From Prevotella dentasini JCM 15908 (GTDB lineage Bacteria; Bacteroidota; Bacteroidia; Bacteroidales; Bacteroidaceae), in contig NZ_BAKG01000016.1 of the NCBI RefSeq assembly GCF_000614065.1, forward strand, positions 1 to 64,000: a stretch of DNA of 64,000 bases, in the 5' to 3' direction. Within the stretch, counting starts at the first letter, position 1; each line of letters opens with the position of its first letter. The notes beneath the pieces were generated by a model. That model did no database searches and was not told the origin of the DNA. It worked only from the letters and a program-made list of their open reading frames with translations. Shown one piece after another: positions 47,775 through 59,413 of the stretch. Both the position numbers and the translations under genes were made by a program.

Positions 47775-50024
47775 TTATAGCCTTATCTTTCCTTCGTGAT
47801 CTTTCATGATGTCGTTGTCGAAATCAATCTTGGTTTTGTCGTTCTTCCTCAGGGTCCATCGGAAGAGTATCCATGGCGTGAATGTCCTTTCCGTTGAGTA
47901 GGACACACTTCGGTAGGCACCTGTGCTGATGGTGGTCTTGCTTCGGGGATTGCCGATGAAACTCGTGCATCCTACCGACAAAACGATGTCGGGAGTAAAG
48001 CCGTATGATAGGACAAGCGTACTCGTGGGGTTAAAATTCTTTGTTCTTGAGAACTCCGTGTGTATGTAATTCTGGTAATTGAGTGAAGTTTGTACCTCAA
48101 AGTCGCCCCATTTCTTTCTGATAAAGAGCATGGCGGTGAAATATTTCTTGGCTCCTGCGGTTGTATAGTAGTCTACGTTGTGTGCCGTGTTCATCAGAAG
48201 GGTATATCCATTTTTCAGCCAAAGCAGGTTGAGCTGCATTTTCAGTGAGCGGAATCGGTCCTCGTTTCTGTATGTTGTCAGCAGTCCTCCGTTGTCCAGT
48301 GTCATGCTGACAGACTTGGCAATATCGTTGGATATGCCGTATGACATGTTTGCGCTGAGGCTCAGCCCTTTGTCGAAATAAGAGACATCTATCCCGAAAG
48401 TGTGCGTCTTTGAGGGCATGAGGAATGGATTTCCACGGCTGATAAGGAGTGTGTCGGCTGACGTGTTGTACGGATTCAGCAGAGTTACATCCGGTGCTGT
48501 GTTGCTGTATCTGTAACTGACGCCTGTCTTTATGCTGTTGGTGATGTTGTAGAAGGCGTGAAGGGACATCCGCGGTTTGAGATAATGGTGCGAAATGCTG
48601 TCCGACTTCATTGATACATACTCCATTCCTGCCATGGCGTTATAGGTCAGTCTGCGCATCAGCTGGCCGCTGTAGCCTGCAAAGACAAACTCGTTCAGCC
48701 TGTGGTGTCCGTAAAGATGGCTTCCGGTGCCTGTGCTTTCAATCCTGTCATACGAGTATTGCGTCTCGTTTCCAAAGTTGAGGCTTCCGCCATTGTCGAA
48801 GTCCTTGGAATAGTCTAACGTCAGGGTCATCAGCTTGCGGTCGTTGCTGTATTTCTGATAGTTCTCTCCTCCTTTCCCGTCTATGTGTTCTTCCAAGTTG
48901 TTGGTGTTGTCAGCGCGGTTGTCGGAATAAACGGCATACGCCTCCAGCTCTTCATCTTCGGCAAACAGGTGCTTGTAGTAGGCTGTTGCAGAAAACAGAT
49001 GCGAGTGGTATTCGGACGTGTTGTTGCGGACAATGCTGTGCTTGTTCTGCTCGCCGTGAGAGAGGTAATCGTTGGTTTCCTTGCTTATGTTGCCCTGAAT
49101 ATATGCTGCAAGATAGTCTTTTTCGCCCATTCGCCACTTTGTCATAAAAGAATAGTCAAATTCTCTGTTCTTGTTTTCCGACTCTCCCCAATATTCTTTC
49201 GCAAGCACGGGAGTAACGAGGCTGTACCTGTTTTCTTTCCTGCTGTGCCCTGCACCGGGTGAGGCGTCTCCGTAGAACGAAATGCTGCTGTTGCCGATTT
49301 CAAACTTCGGCATGATGAAATAGTCTTTCTTCGGATAGTCTGCACGTGCCGAGAGCTGCTCGTATGTGTATAGCGAGGTGGTCTTTTTCAGTTTTATGTT
49401 CATCACGCGCTTCACGCCTTGGCGCATATACTTGGCTCCGACCACGTCTTCTATCTCTACCGACTTGATGCGCGACGGGTCAATGGGACTTATGCCTGAA
49501 TTTACGCGCATGCCGTCTATGAGTATGGCCATAGCCTGACCGTCGGCAGAGCGCACGCTCTCGTTGATAGGGTCGCTGTAGATGAGCGGTATCTCCTGCA
49601 AGGCAACAAACGGGTTTCCGCTTTCCTTGGCTTTCTGCGAAAGGTAGAAGACATATCCCTTTGAGGTGGTCCGGCTGAGTCTTCCCTCAACGACGACGCT
49701 GTCGAGCATGGTGCTTTCCGTTTCAAGGATGAAATCTAAGGTAACGTCCTGATTGGGGACGGCCACGGAATCTTCCTGATTGCGGAAGCCTATATGGCTT
49801 ATAACCATATTGTATTTCCCCTGCGGTATGTTGCCGGTATGGTATTCACCACTGGCTGCCGAATGGGTATGTACAGTCAGTTCTCCGTTCTTGTAAAGAT
49901 AGATGCTGGCTCCTTTTACTCCAGTGCCTTTCTCGTCAGTTATTTTTCCCTGTATGTGGTATTGCGGAAAGGCGAATACAGGTGTCAGGAGCAAGGCGAA
50001 AAGCAGTGTTATGATTTTATCCAT
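47775..50024 (-). CDS. outer-membrane beta-barrel protein with CarboxypepD-reg-like domain
   Basis: A 749-residue protein. A signal peptide spans 1-20 (MDKIITLLFALLLTPVFAFP). An Ig-like carboxypeptidase regulatory domain covers about 22-105 (QGKITDEKGTGVKGASIYLY). A plug-like region follows (VALQEIPLIYSDPINESV, AILIDGMRVNSGI), and then a C-terminal barrel of the OMP_b-brl_3 type up to an aromatic end strand. It is TonB-receptor-like but lacks a clear TonB box. Ligand unknown; it stands next to the amylase gene, but it is not a SusC-type protein. ATG 50024 is chosen because it begins the signal peptide. Confidence 0.85.
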   Translation of the reverse strand: MDKIITLLFALLLTPVFAFPQYHIQGKITDEKGTGVKGASIYLYKNGELTVHTHSAASGEYHTGNIPQGKYNMVISHIGFRNQEDSVAVPNQDVTLDFILETESTMLDSVVVEGRLSRTTSKGYVFYLSQKAKESGNPFVALQEIPLIYSDPINESVRSADGQAMAILIDGMRVNSGISPIDPSRIKSVEIEDVVGAKYMRQGVKRVMNIKLKKTTSLYTYEQLSARADYPKKDYFIMPKFEIGNSSISFYGDASPGAGHSRKENRYSLVTPVLAKEYWGESENKNREFDYSFMTKWRMGEKDYLAAYIQGNISKETNDYLSHGEQNKHSIVRNNTSEYHSHLFSATAYYKHLFAEDEELEAYAVYSDNRADNTNNLEEHIDGKGGENYQKYSNDRKLMTLTLDYSKDFDNGGSLNFGNETQYSYDRIESTGTGSHLYGHHRLNEFVFAGYSGQLMRRLTYNAMAGMEYVSMKSDSISHHYLKPRMSLHAFYNITNSIKTGVSYRYSNTAPDVTLLNPYNTSADTLLISRGNPFLMPSKTHTFGIDVSYFDKGLSLSANMSYGISNDIAKSVSMTLDNGGLLTTYRNEDRFRSLKMQLNLLWLKNGYTLLMNTAHNVDYYTTAGAKKYFTAMLFIRKKWGDFEVQTSLNYQNYIHTEFSRTKNFNPTSTLVLSYGFTPDIVLSVGCTSFIGNPRSKTTISTGAYRSVSYSTERTFTPWILFRWTLRKNDKTKIDFDNDIMKDHEGKIRL

Positions 50025-50077
50025 AGCCAAAAGACTTGTGAATCGTTTGATGGGATGCTTTAGTTTCCTCCTTGTTG

Positions 50078-50109
50078 CAAAGTTAATGAAAGTTTTTTTA
50101 TTTTTCCAA
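50078..50109 (-). promoter_or_regulatory. promoter of the outer-membrane barrel gene
   Basis: On the minus strand, TTG at 50109-50107, a 21-base spacer and TAACTTTG at 50085-50078. Confidence 0.55.
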
Positions 50110-50210
50110 GTTTTACATCGAATTAGTCTTTGCCTTTGAAGATAACCGCAAAGTTGACGAAAAGTTGTTTCCGCGTTGTTGTAATGATGCCTTACCGCCC
50201 CGGGGGTACA

Positions 50211-50242
50211 TAAAAAAGACGGACACCCAAGTGCCCGTCTTT
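50211..50242 (-). terminator. intrinsic terminator of the alpha-amylase gene
   Basis: On the minus strand an 11-base stem with one mismatch (AAAGACGGGCA with TGTCCGTCTTT) is followed by a T run (complement of A at 50212-50217). It lies about 70 bases after the amylase stop. Confidence 0.7.
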
Positions 50243-50312
50243 GCATCAGTCGTTATTCTTATTTGAGTTTGTAAGGTTATATGGCATCTCACGATGCTGT
50301 ACTGAAGAGTAA

Positions 50313-52334
50313 TTATCTGATGATAATCTTCTTGCCCTGATGGATGTAGATGCCGCGCTGAGTAGGCTTGGCAACACGCTGTCCGGAGAGCGTATAGTAG
50401 TAAAGGTCGCTGTTGTTCAGCTTCTCATTGTCTGTTTCTATATTGTCGATGCCGGTAGCCGTATTAATAGTGAGATTGTAATGCCCCTGTGCATCGGTTG
50501 ATGGGTTGACGGTAATGAAGGTGCTTTGCCTAATGTTCTCGGCATTGACGGTTTGAGGACTGCCTGTGCCTACGCTGAAGACAAAGTTCACGAGGTCTGA
50601 GGAGTTTTCGATAGTGAAGTTCTGGACAAACCATTTCTTGCCGTCGACGGTTTCAAGGGTTGTAATCTTGTCGCCCGGCCACTTGCCTGACTTGGTGGCA
50701 TGGTTGCCGCCCCAAATCCATGAATTGATGGCCGGACTGGCTGCCGTGGTGGAGGCACTGGCCCATGCAGCCCCGGCATCGTCTGCATTTACATATACCT
50801 TGATGTCGTAGGGCTTGAAGTCGACAAGGCTGTAGGTCTGGCTGACGATACCTGTAACGGAGCCATTAATGAGCAGACCGACTTTCAGGACGGTTGTTGC
50901 ACCCGCGGGGATGGAAATGGTTGTACCGTCTGACGCCTTCGTCCCGTTGGATGCAGTCGGTTCGCTGCCGTCCATGGTGTAGACGAGCTGCGCGTCGGTA
51001 TCGGCAGTGATGGCTTTCAGTGTCGTTTCCTGTGCACCGTCGTAGGTTCCACCGGGGAGGGTTACCCATGCCGAGTTGATGCTCTTGGAAAGATAGTAGG
51101 CATAGTGGTAGCCGGAAAGAACCTGTACATAGTCGGAGATATTTTGTTGGTAGTTGGCCGTGTTGCCGAGGACAACCAACAGGTTACCTTTCGTTCCGTT
51201 GACCTCGTTGGCGTACAGGTCTTGGTTGGTCCACTTGTTGGTGAAGTTGCTCATGTTGGTAATGCCTGCCAGTTTGCGTGCAGTAATCATTGCCTTAATC
51301 TCACCGGGGTAGGCAAGATAGTGCTTGTAGAAGACGCAGGGAGTGCCCGGCATGGCAAGCAGGTAGGCATTGGCAGCGAGGGTGTCGCGACGAATCGGGC
51401 CATTGCCGTTGCCGCTGGCACGTACCTCGGTGTCGTGGTTCTCTACGAAGGTTACGGCATACTGGCGATAGGCAGGCTCGGTTATGAGATTATTGTCAGT
51501 CTTGAGCTTGCGCCAGTCTCTTCCGTCTACTGCATCACGGACGTTGTACTTGAATGGAAAGTCGAAGGCGGCACTGTGCCGGCCGGTGGCGTCAATCCAG
51601 TTGGTGATGGTCTGCTTGCTGTCCCAACATTCACCGACGGAGTAGGCAACGCCTGCAGCCTGATTGTAGTCGGCAATGTGCGAGCCGTTGAAGCCTTTCA
51701 CCATGTCGTAACGGAATCCTGTGTAGCCGAGGTCGTTGAGAAGGAACTTCTCGTAGGCCTTGACTATGGTCTGCACGTTCTCACTCTTGTGGTCGAGGTC
51801 GCGCATGCCGTCCCAGTCTTCTCCCTCGTCGTAGTTGCTGCTGAGTTCTATTCCCTGTTTCCCGGCTTCGGTGGCAGCCTTTCCGCCGTCGTCGTTGGCA
51901 CAGATGTCGGCAGGCTTGTGCTGATAGGCAGTGCCGTTGTAGGTCTCGGCAGGGAAACCGAACCATCCGTTGTCGGTGCCGTGATGGTTGATGACCACGT
52001 CGGCAATGGTTCCGATGTTCTTCTGCCTGAAAGTCTCAATCATGCTCTTCAGCTCGGCCTCTGTTCCGAATGAGGAGTTCTGATTGAAATAATAAAGTGG
52101 GTCGTAGCCCATGGAGGTTGAGGCGGACGCCTTTCCGCTCTGCGGCACCCATACGAGGTCGAAGTAGCCGGCGAAGTCGTTGGCTTTATTTTCGAGTACG
52201 GTCCATTTGGAGTCGTCGAAGGAGTCCCAGTAAAAGCCTTGGAGCATGACACCGCCATAGTTGGCAGGCCAGCCCTGTGCAAGGGCGGTAAGTGAAAGTC
52301 CCAAGGCGAAAACGCTTGATAATATCCGCTTCAT
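50313..52334 (-). CDS. secreted alpha-amylase (GH13) with chitobiase-type domain and T9SS sorting domain
   Basis: A 673-residue exported enzyme cutting alpha-1,4 bonds inside starch. A signal peptide covers 1-20. The GH13 barrel (about 22-430) has the nucleophile D210 in GFRYDMVKG, acid/base E235 in SVGECW and D301 in VENHDTE; the short domain B and DVVINHHG are as in plant/archaeal-type amylases. Next comes a chitobiase C-terminal-like domain (LVYTMDGSEPTAS, about 460-530), then a starch-binding-like module with WIWGGNHATKSGKWPG. The last 60 residues (YYYTLSGQRVAKPTQRGIYI with a basic end) form a type IX secretion signal. Probably cell-surface bound. Confidence 0.92.
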   Translation of the reverse strand: MKRILSSVFALGLSLTALAQGWPANYGGVMLQGFYWDSFDDSKWTVLENKANDFAGYFDLVWVPQSGKASASTSMGYDPLYYFNQNSSFGTEAELKSMIETFRQKNIGTIADVVINHHGTDNGWFGFPAETYNGTAYQHKPADICANDDGGKAATEAGKQGIELSSNYDEGEDWDGMRDLDHKSENVQTIVKAYEKFLLNDLGYTGFRYDMVKGFNGSHIADYNQAAGVAYSVGECWDSKQTITNWIDATGRHSAAFDFPFKYNVRDAVDGRDWRKLKTDNNLITEPAYRQYAVTFVENHDTEVRASGNGNGPIRRDTLAANAYLLAMPGTPCVFYKHYLAYPGEIKAMITARKLAGITNMSNFTNKWTNQDLYANEVNGTKGNLLVVLGNTANYQQNISDYVQVLSGYHYAYYLSKSINSAWVTLPGGTYDGAQETTLKAITADTDAQLVYTMDGSEPTASNGTKASDGTTISIPAGATTVLKVGLLINGSVTGIVSQTYSLVDFKPYDIKVYVNADDAGAAWASASTTAASPAINSWIWGGNHATKSGKWPGDKITTLETVDGKKWFVQNFTIENSSDLVNFVFSVGTGSPQTVNAENIRQSTFITVNPSTDAQGHYNLTINTATGIDNIETDNEKLNNSDLYYYTLSGQRVAKPTQRGIYIHQGKKIIIR

Positions 52335-52371
52335 ATAGATTCTTTTTAATGCTTCTCTGTGAAATCTGTGC

Positions 52372-52379
52372 AAAGGTAC
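52372..52379 (-). promoter_or_regulatory. -7 box upstream of alpha-amylase
   Basis: TACCTTTG on the minus strand, predicted start near 52365 and a leader of about 30 bases. It also shows that an upstream in-frame ATG at 52412 is not the start. Confidence 0.55.
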
Positions 52380-52672
52380 GAATTTATTGAGGGGAGTATA
52401 TGAAATTGACATACATCAAACGACAAATAGTGTGCAAACGTTTGCGCCCGGTCAGGGACAGGAAAGCTCGGAGGCGGTACGTGTTTCGTGGCACAGCCTT
52501 GATACGGGAACATGCGCTGTTCTGATGGTTTGCAGGTATATGTGCAAAATTTTTCAGCCGTGCAAGGCTCTGATGTTGCGATTCTGAGCATGCGTAAGGT
52601 GGCTTTCTTTCTTCTATGGCAGGCTGACGGATGCAACGTATTGACACGCAGGGGATTAAGAAAGAGAATGTT
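52380..52672. other. intergenic, no gene recognised
   Basis: About 290 bases between the amylase promoter and the minisatellite, without a credible frame. Confidence 0.35.
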
Positions 52673-52760
52673 CATTGTGCCACTTTCGGAAAACGAAAAC
52701 GGCACTTTCGCAGGATGAAAGTGCCGTTCTCGCATGGTGAAAGTGCCGCTTTCGGCAGCC
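52673..52760. repeat. 22-bp minisatellite, GAAAGTGCC family, four units
   Basis: Units start at 52673, 52695, 52717 and 52739. The core of unit 3 (GAAAGTGCCGTTCTC) is nearly the reverse complement of that of unit 2 (GAAAACGGCACTTTC). It lies between two genes of the starch cluster. Confidence 0.92.
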
Positions 52761-52904
52761 CGTGCTTATTATATAATGGTATAGGGAGCGAGGGGGCTTA
52801 ATGGCGCTGGCTCAGCTCCTTGGCGGATGCAGGGAACGCCGGCTTCCCTGACTCCCCTGACTCCTCAGGCTTACGGATAACTCCTCTTGGGCTTGGGCAT
52901 CTTC

Positions 52905-54788
52905 TTAGAAAGAGAGAACCATTGTCTGGCGCGGCCCGAGCGGAATGTTCTTGGTGAGGTCGACGGTTGCACCGGTGGTGATGTCGGTGGCGGTAGTGTG
53001 CCTGCCGATGACCTCGGCATAGCGGGCTGCTTCAAGCTGGTTGTCGGCCTTCCTGCCGTTGAGGATGGTGAGGACGTTCTTGCCATTCTGCTGACGGGCG
53101 ATGACGTAGACACCGTGCCAAGGTATGAACTGGGTCTGCGAGCCGCGGGTAATGACTTCATTGTTCTGCCGCCAGTGGAGCAGGCGGCTTGTCCAGTCGA
53201 ACATGGCGTTTTCGGCAGCGGTCCGCCCCTCGCGTGTGAACTTGTCGGCTTTGTCGCCGGGGAAACCGCCGGGGAAGTCTTTGCGGACATTGCCGTCGGT
53301 TGCTTCCTTCGTGCCGTTCATGAGAATTTCCGTACCATAGTAGAGCTGCGGCGTGCGGTTCATCGTCAGCAGAAGGGCATAGGCCTGCTTGAGGGCTGCG
53401 GTGTCGCTGCCGTTGCCGAGGAAACGGTCGGTGTCGTGGTTTTCGACGAACGCCATCACGGACGACGGGTTGGCATAGAGATAGTCGTAGCAGAGGACGT
53501 TGTAGATGCGGTTGAGTCCCTTCCACCATTCGTCGGTCTCTTCGTTCTTCGCCATCGAAAGGCGGTCGTAGAAGGCGAAGTCCATGACGGTTTTCAGATA
53601 GCTGTTCGTGTCGGAGAGCTTGCTGTCCTTCTGCCATGCAGCCGTGTAGGCAGGCTCGGTAACCCAAGTTTCGCCGACGGTATTGAAGTTGGGGTATTCG
53701 CGGTCGAGCACTTTCATCCACTGTGCCATCGCTTCACGGTCGGCATAGGGATAGGTGTCCATACGGATGCCGTCGATGCCGGCAGACTCTATCCACCAGA
53801 CGGAATTCTGAATGAGATACTTCATCACGTGAGGATTGCGCTGGTTGAGGTCGGGCATTGACTTTACGAACCATCCGTCTGCGGTCTCGGCCATGTCCAC
53901 CTTGCTTGCGTATGGGTCGAGTACGGGTGTGAGCTTGTAGGAAGTCTGGAGTCCGTAGCCGGGATGGTTGAACCAATCCTTCGAGGGAACGTCCTTGCTC
54001 CACGGATGATAGTCGCCGCAGTGGTTGAAAATCATATCCATCACTACCTTTATTCCCTTTGCGTGGCAGGCATCCGTCAGTGCCCTGTACTCGTCGTTCG
54101 TGCCGAAGCGCGGGTCTACGCGATAGTAATCTGTGGTGGCATAGCCGTGATAGGTGCTGTGCCTGCCGTTGTTGGGGCCGTTGTTCTCCAGCACGGGAGT
54201 GAACCAGAGAGCAGTTACGCCGAGTTCGGTGAAGTAGTCGAGGTGCTGACGGATGCCTGCAATGTCGCCGCCGTGGCGGAGACTCGGCTCGTTTCGGTTG
54301 CAGTCCCTGTCCTCCATCGTCTTGAAGGCATCGTTCTGAGGGTTTCCGTTTGCGAAACGGTCGGGCATCAGCATATAGAGCACGTCGGTATTGTCGAATC
54401 CCTTTCGGGCATCGCCCGCCATTTCGCGCTGCTCAAGCCGATAGGCGGAAGAGAACTTCTTGCCCTTGTTCCTGAAGTTTATCTTCATTTTGCCCGGCTG
54501 TGCGCCCTTCAAATTCAGATAGACGAGCAGATAGTTCGGGGAATCGAGACGGACGAGGGAATCTATCTTCACGCCGGGATAGTCGATGCTGACCTCTGAC
54601 GTCTTGATTCCGTCGCCGTAGACCATCAGTTGGAGCGACGTATCCTTCATGCCGGCATACCAGTCAGTAGGGTCAATGCGGGTAATGGGCTGTGCATTGA
54701 GCACTAAAGGAAGAATCATAAGGAGTAAAAGCCAACTTCTCCGGGAGGAGGCGAGTTTGAGATTGCTGAAAATCTGTCGGGATATCAT
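52905..54788 (-). CDS. susA: neopullulanase-type GH13 (SusA-like)
   Basis: A 627-residue enzyme that would cut maltooligosaccharides and cyclodextrins in the periplasm. An N-terminal signal anchor ends VLNAQP at about 33. A cyclomaltodextrinase N-terminal beta domain covers about 35-125. The GH13 barrel has MDMIFNHCG, the nucleophile Asp in GIDGIRMDTYPYA, the acid/base Glu in NTVGETWV and AFVENHDTDRF. Domain order and length match SusA of the Bacteroides sus locus. It runs in the same direction as the pullulanase and GH97 genes, with a 113-base gap to the pullulanase. Confidence 0.9.
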   Translation of the reverse strand: MISRQIFSNLKLASSRRSWLLLLMILPLVLNAQPITRIDPTDWYAGMKDTSLQLMVYGDGIKTSEVSIDYPGVKIDSLVRLDSPNYLLVYLNLKGAQPGKMKINFRNKGKKFSSAYRLEQREMAGDARKGFDNTDVLYMLMPDRFANGNPQNDAFKTMEDRDCNRNEPSLRHGGDIAGIRQHLDYFTELGVTALWFTPVLENNGPNNGRHSTYHGYATTDYYRVDPRFGTNDEYRALTDACHAKGIKVVMDMIFNHCGDYHPWSKDVPSKDWFNHPGYGLQTSYKLTPVLDPYASKVDMAETADGWFVKSMPDLNQRNPHVMKYLIQNSVWWIESAGIDGIRMDTYPYADREAMAQWMKVLDREYPNFNTVGETWVTEPAYTAAWQKDSKLSDTNSYLKTVMDFAFYDRLSMAKNEETDEWWKGLNRIYNVLCYDYLYANPSSVMAFVENHDTDRFLGNGSDTAALKQAYALLLTMNRTPQLYYGTEILMNGTKEATDGNVRKDFPGGFPGDKADKFTREGRTAAENAMFDWTSRLLHWRQNNEVITRGSQTQFIPWHGVYVIARQQNGKNVLTILNGRKADNQLEAARYAEVIGRHTTATDITTGATVDLTKNIPLGPRQTMVLSF

Positions 54789-54901
54789 ATTATACTTTGT
54801 TGCTTGTATATGGATTTTACGGGTAACTGGCGGCTGACATTGCTGACAGCCGTCGCAGAAACCCCTCCGGAGTGGAAGGGTTGGAGGAATGTTTCGGTGA
54901 T

Positions 54902-56814
54902 TTAGTCGTGTAGGATGAGCGCGCTCTGTCCGTCGACCATCACTTCGCCGCCTTCCATCTCGCCGAGTCCGGCCTCATTGACCTCGCCGTTGGTACAGAC
55001 GATGGTGTACTGGCCTTGCGGGATGTTGACGGTGCGCAGCTCGTTGCCGGCGTTGAGTATGACGTAGATGTTGTTCCACTTGTCGCCGCCGGCATGGTTC
55101 TTCAGCCGGAAGCCGACGAGGCAGTCCTGAACGGGGAGGAACTCGAGGTGCCTGCGGACGAGGTCTGCACTGCCGAGGCGGAAGGCAGGGTGGAGCTTGC
55201 GGAGACGGATGAGTCCGCTGTAGTAGTTGAACACCTGCGGATAGGCTTCGAGGTTGTTCCAGTCGAGGTGGTTGATGCTGTCGGGTGAGTTGAAGGAATT
55301 GTGCACTCCCTTCTTGTCGCGCAGCATCTCCTCGCCCGAGAGCATGAAGGGCACGCCCTGAGAGGTGAAGACGGCGGTCTGTGCGAGGAGGGCGAGGCGG
55401 ATGAGCTGCTCGTCGTCGTATTCGGTTTCGGGTATGGAGGCGCGCAGTCGGTCGGTGAGGCACATGTCGTCGTGGCAGCTGACGTAGGCAATCATCTGCG
55501 TGGGTTCGGTGGCGTAGGGCTGCTTGGAGTAGTTGACCTTCGAGTAGTCTACCTGCGGATGGGCTATCATGCCTGCGATTCCGGCCTTCAGGCTCTCTTC
55601 CTGTCCGGCGACGCCTCCGAGGAATCCTGCCTTGTGGTCGTCGGAGAACGGGCCGCGCAGTGCGTCGCGCATGTCGTCGGAGAAGGCGGCTATGCCGGGC
55701 ATCTGCGGTATGGCTGCCTTCATGGCGAGCTTTTCCTGCGGATAGGCGCAGCGGCCTGCACTCCAGCCCTCGCCGTAGATGAAGATGGAGGGTCGGTGGC
55801 ATTCATTTCTTTGCGGATGAGGTTCATCGTCTCTATGTCGTGCACGCCCATGAGGTCGACGCGGAATCCGTCGATGTGGTATTCGTCGGCCCAGTATTTC
55901 ATGGATTCGAGCATGAACCGGCGCATGAGCGGCCTCTCCGATGCGGTTTCGTTGCCGCAGGCAGAGCCGTCGGAAGGTGTTCCGTCGGCATTGTAGCGGT
56001 AGTAGGCCTTGGGGAATGTGCGCTCGAAGTTGCTGCCTGCGAGGTCGAATGTGTGGTTGTAGACTACGTCGAGTATGACGCGGATGCCGGCCTTGTGGAG
56101 TGCCTGCACCATCTGCTTGAACTCGGTGATGCGGCGTTCGGGCCGGGCGGCGTCGGTGGAGTAGCTGCCTTCGGGGACGTTGTAGTTCAGCGGGTCGTAG
56201 CCCCAGTTGTATTGCGGAAGGTCGGGGCGCGACTCGTCTACCGAGGCGTAGTCGAACGAGGGGAGGAGGTGGACGGCGTTGATGCCGAGGGCCTTGAGGT
56301 GGGCGATGGCTTTAGGCTCGGTGAGGGCGAGGTACTTGCCCTTGTGGGTCAGGCCCGACGACGGGTCGATGGAGAAGTCGCGGTGGTGCAGCTCGTAGAT
56401 GATAAGCTCGGCCGGGCTTTTGGTGGGCACGCGGCGGTCGGCGTCCCATCCCTCGGGGTCGGTGTCGTCGAGGTCAATCACGGCACCGCGCCTGCCGTTG
56501 CATCCGACGGCCTTGGCGAATACGCCGGGCGTCTCGCCCTGTCCGATGTCGAAGGTGTAGAACTTGCCCTTGAGGTCGCCCTTGACGGTGGCTGTCCACT
56601 GGTTGCTGCCGGCGGATGCGAGCCTGACTTTCTTGCAGGCCTTTCCGCCCTGTCCGGCCTCGTAGAGGCGGAGGGTGGGCTTGGAGGGCGCGTTGAGGCG
56701 GAAGACGGTTGCCTTGGGCGAGTAGGATACTTCGTTGAACTGTTCCTGTGCCGTTGCGTTCTGCGGGAGCAGGAGGGCGGTGATGACGGCTGCCATGTAG
56801 TGTCTTATGTTCAT
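54902..56814 (-). pseudogene. pulA: type I pullulanase (GH13_14), one frame break
   Basis: Adding one G in the run at 55790-55792 gives a 637-residue enzyme that cuts alpha-1,6 branches. A signal peptide spans 1-22 (LLLPQNATAQ). A CBM48-like N-domain follows. The type I motif YNWGYDPLNYN is present, with VVYNHTFD, the nucleophile Asp in IDGFRVDLMG, the acid/base Glu in the restored YGEGWSAGR, and SCHDDMCLTDR. The break falls directly before that catalytic Glu, so as written the enzyme would be dead. An error in the sequence is the simplest reading. ATG 56814 begins the signal peptide. Confidence 0.9.
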
Positions 56815-56992
56815 AATCGGATTGTTTTTGTAAAAATATTTTATAGATGGTTCTGCGGATGGAAGCGGACGGAAGCGAATGGAGGCGGATGGCCGGAGGG
56901 TGAAAGTTCGATTTTTCAATCGTCTGAATATCAGCTCATTGCAGATTTGGTGCTACTTTCTTCGGAACGCCTTTATACCTTTTCGGGAAAAA
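56815..56992. other. intergenic upstream of pullulanase
   Basis: No convincing promoter box was found; the region is next to a 22-bp array that may take part in regulation. Confidence 0.3.
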
Positions 56993-57080
56993 GTACGATG
57001 TTTTTGGACAAAACGTACGATGTTTTTGGGCGAAACGTACGATGTTTTTGGGCAAAACGTACGATGTTTTTCCGGGGAAG
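56993..57080. repeat. 22-bp tandem array, GTACGATGTTTTT family, four units
   Basis: Units start at 56993, 57015, 57037 and 57059. Each begins GTACGATGTTTTT; the first three end GGACAAAAC, GGGCGAAAC and GGGCAAAAC, and the fourth diverges. The AAAAC and GTTTT ends form an inverted repeat around each junction. It lies between the pullulanase gene (which it precedes on the minus strand) and the GH97 gene. Confidence 0.93.
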
Positions 57081-57118
57081 GTATATGGCGTCCGAAAATG
57101 TAAGGTATTTTCGCAAAC

Positions 57119-59264
<2,146 letters not shown>

Positions 59265-59280
59265 ATCCGTTTTTGTTTAT

Positions 59281-59370
59281 CCTTATATATAGCCAGTGTA
59301 GCCTGACCTTTTATATATAAGGGCTGTTTTGTTTTATGTATGCGGGAGATTTGCTTATCCTTATATATAC
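59281..59370. repeat. inverted and direct repeat of CCTTATATATA
   Basis: CCTTATATATA at 59281-59291 is followed by its reverse complement at 59312-59322 and by a direct copy near 59357-59368. It lies between malQ and the GH97 gene and may act as a terminator or stability hairpin. Confidence 0.5.
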
Positions 59371-59413
59371 GAGCAGTGGGACGCAGTAGCCTGCGCCCCA
59401 TTGTCTGTTGGTC

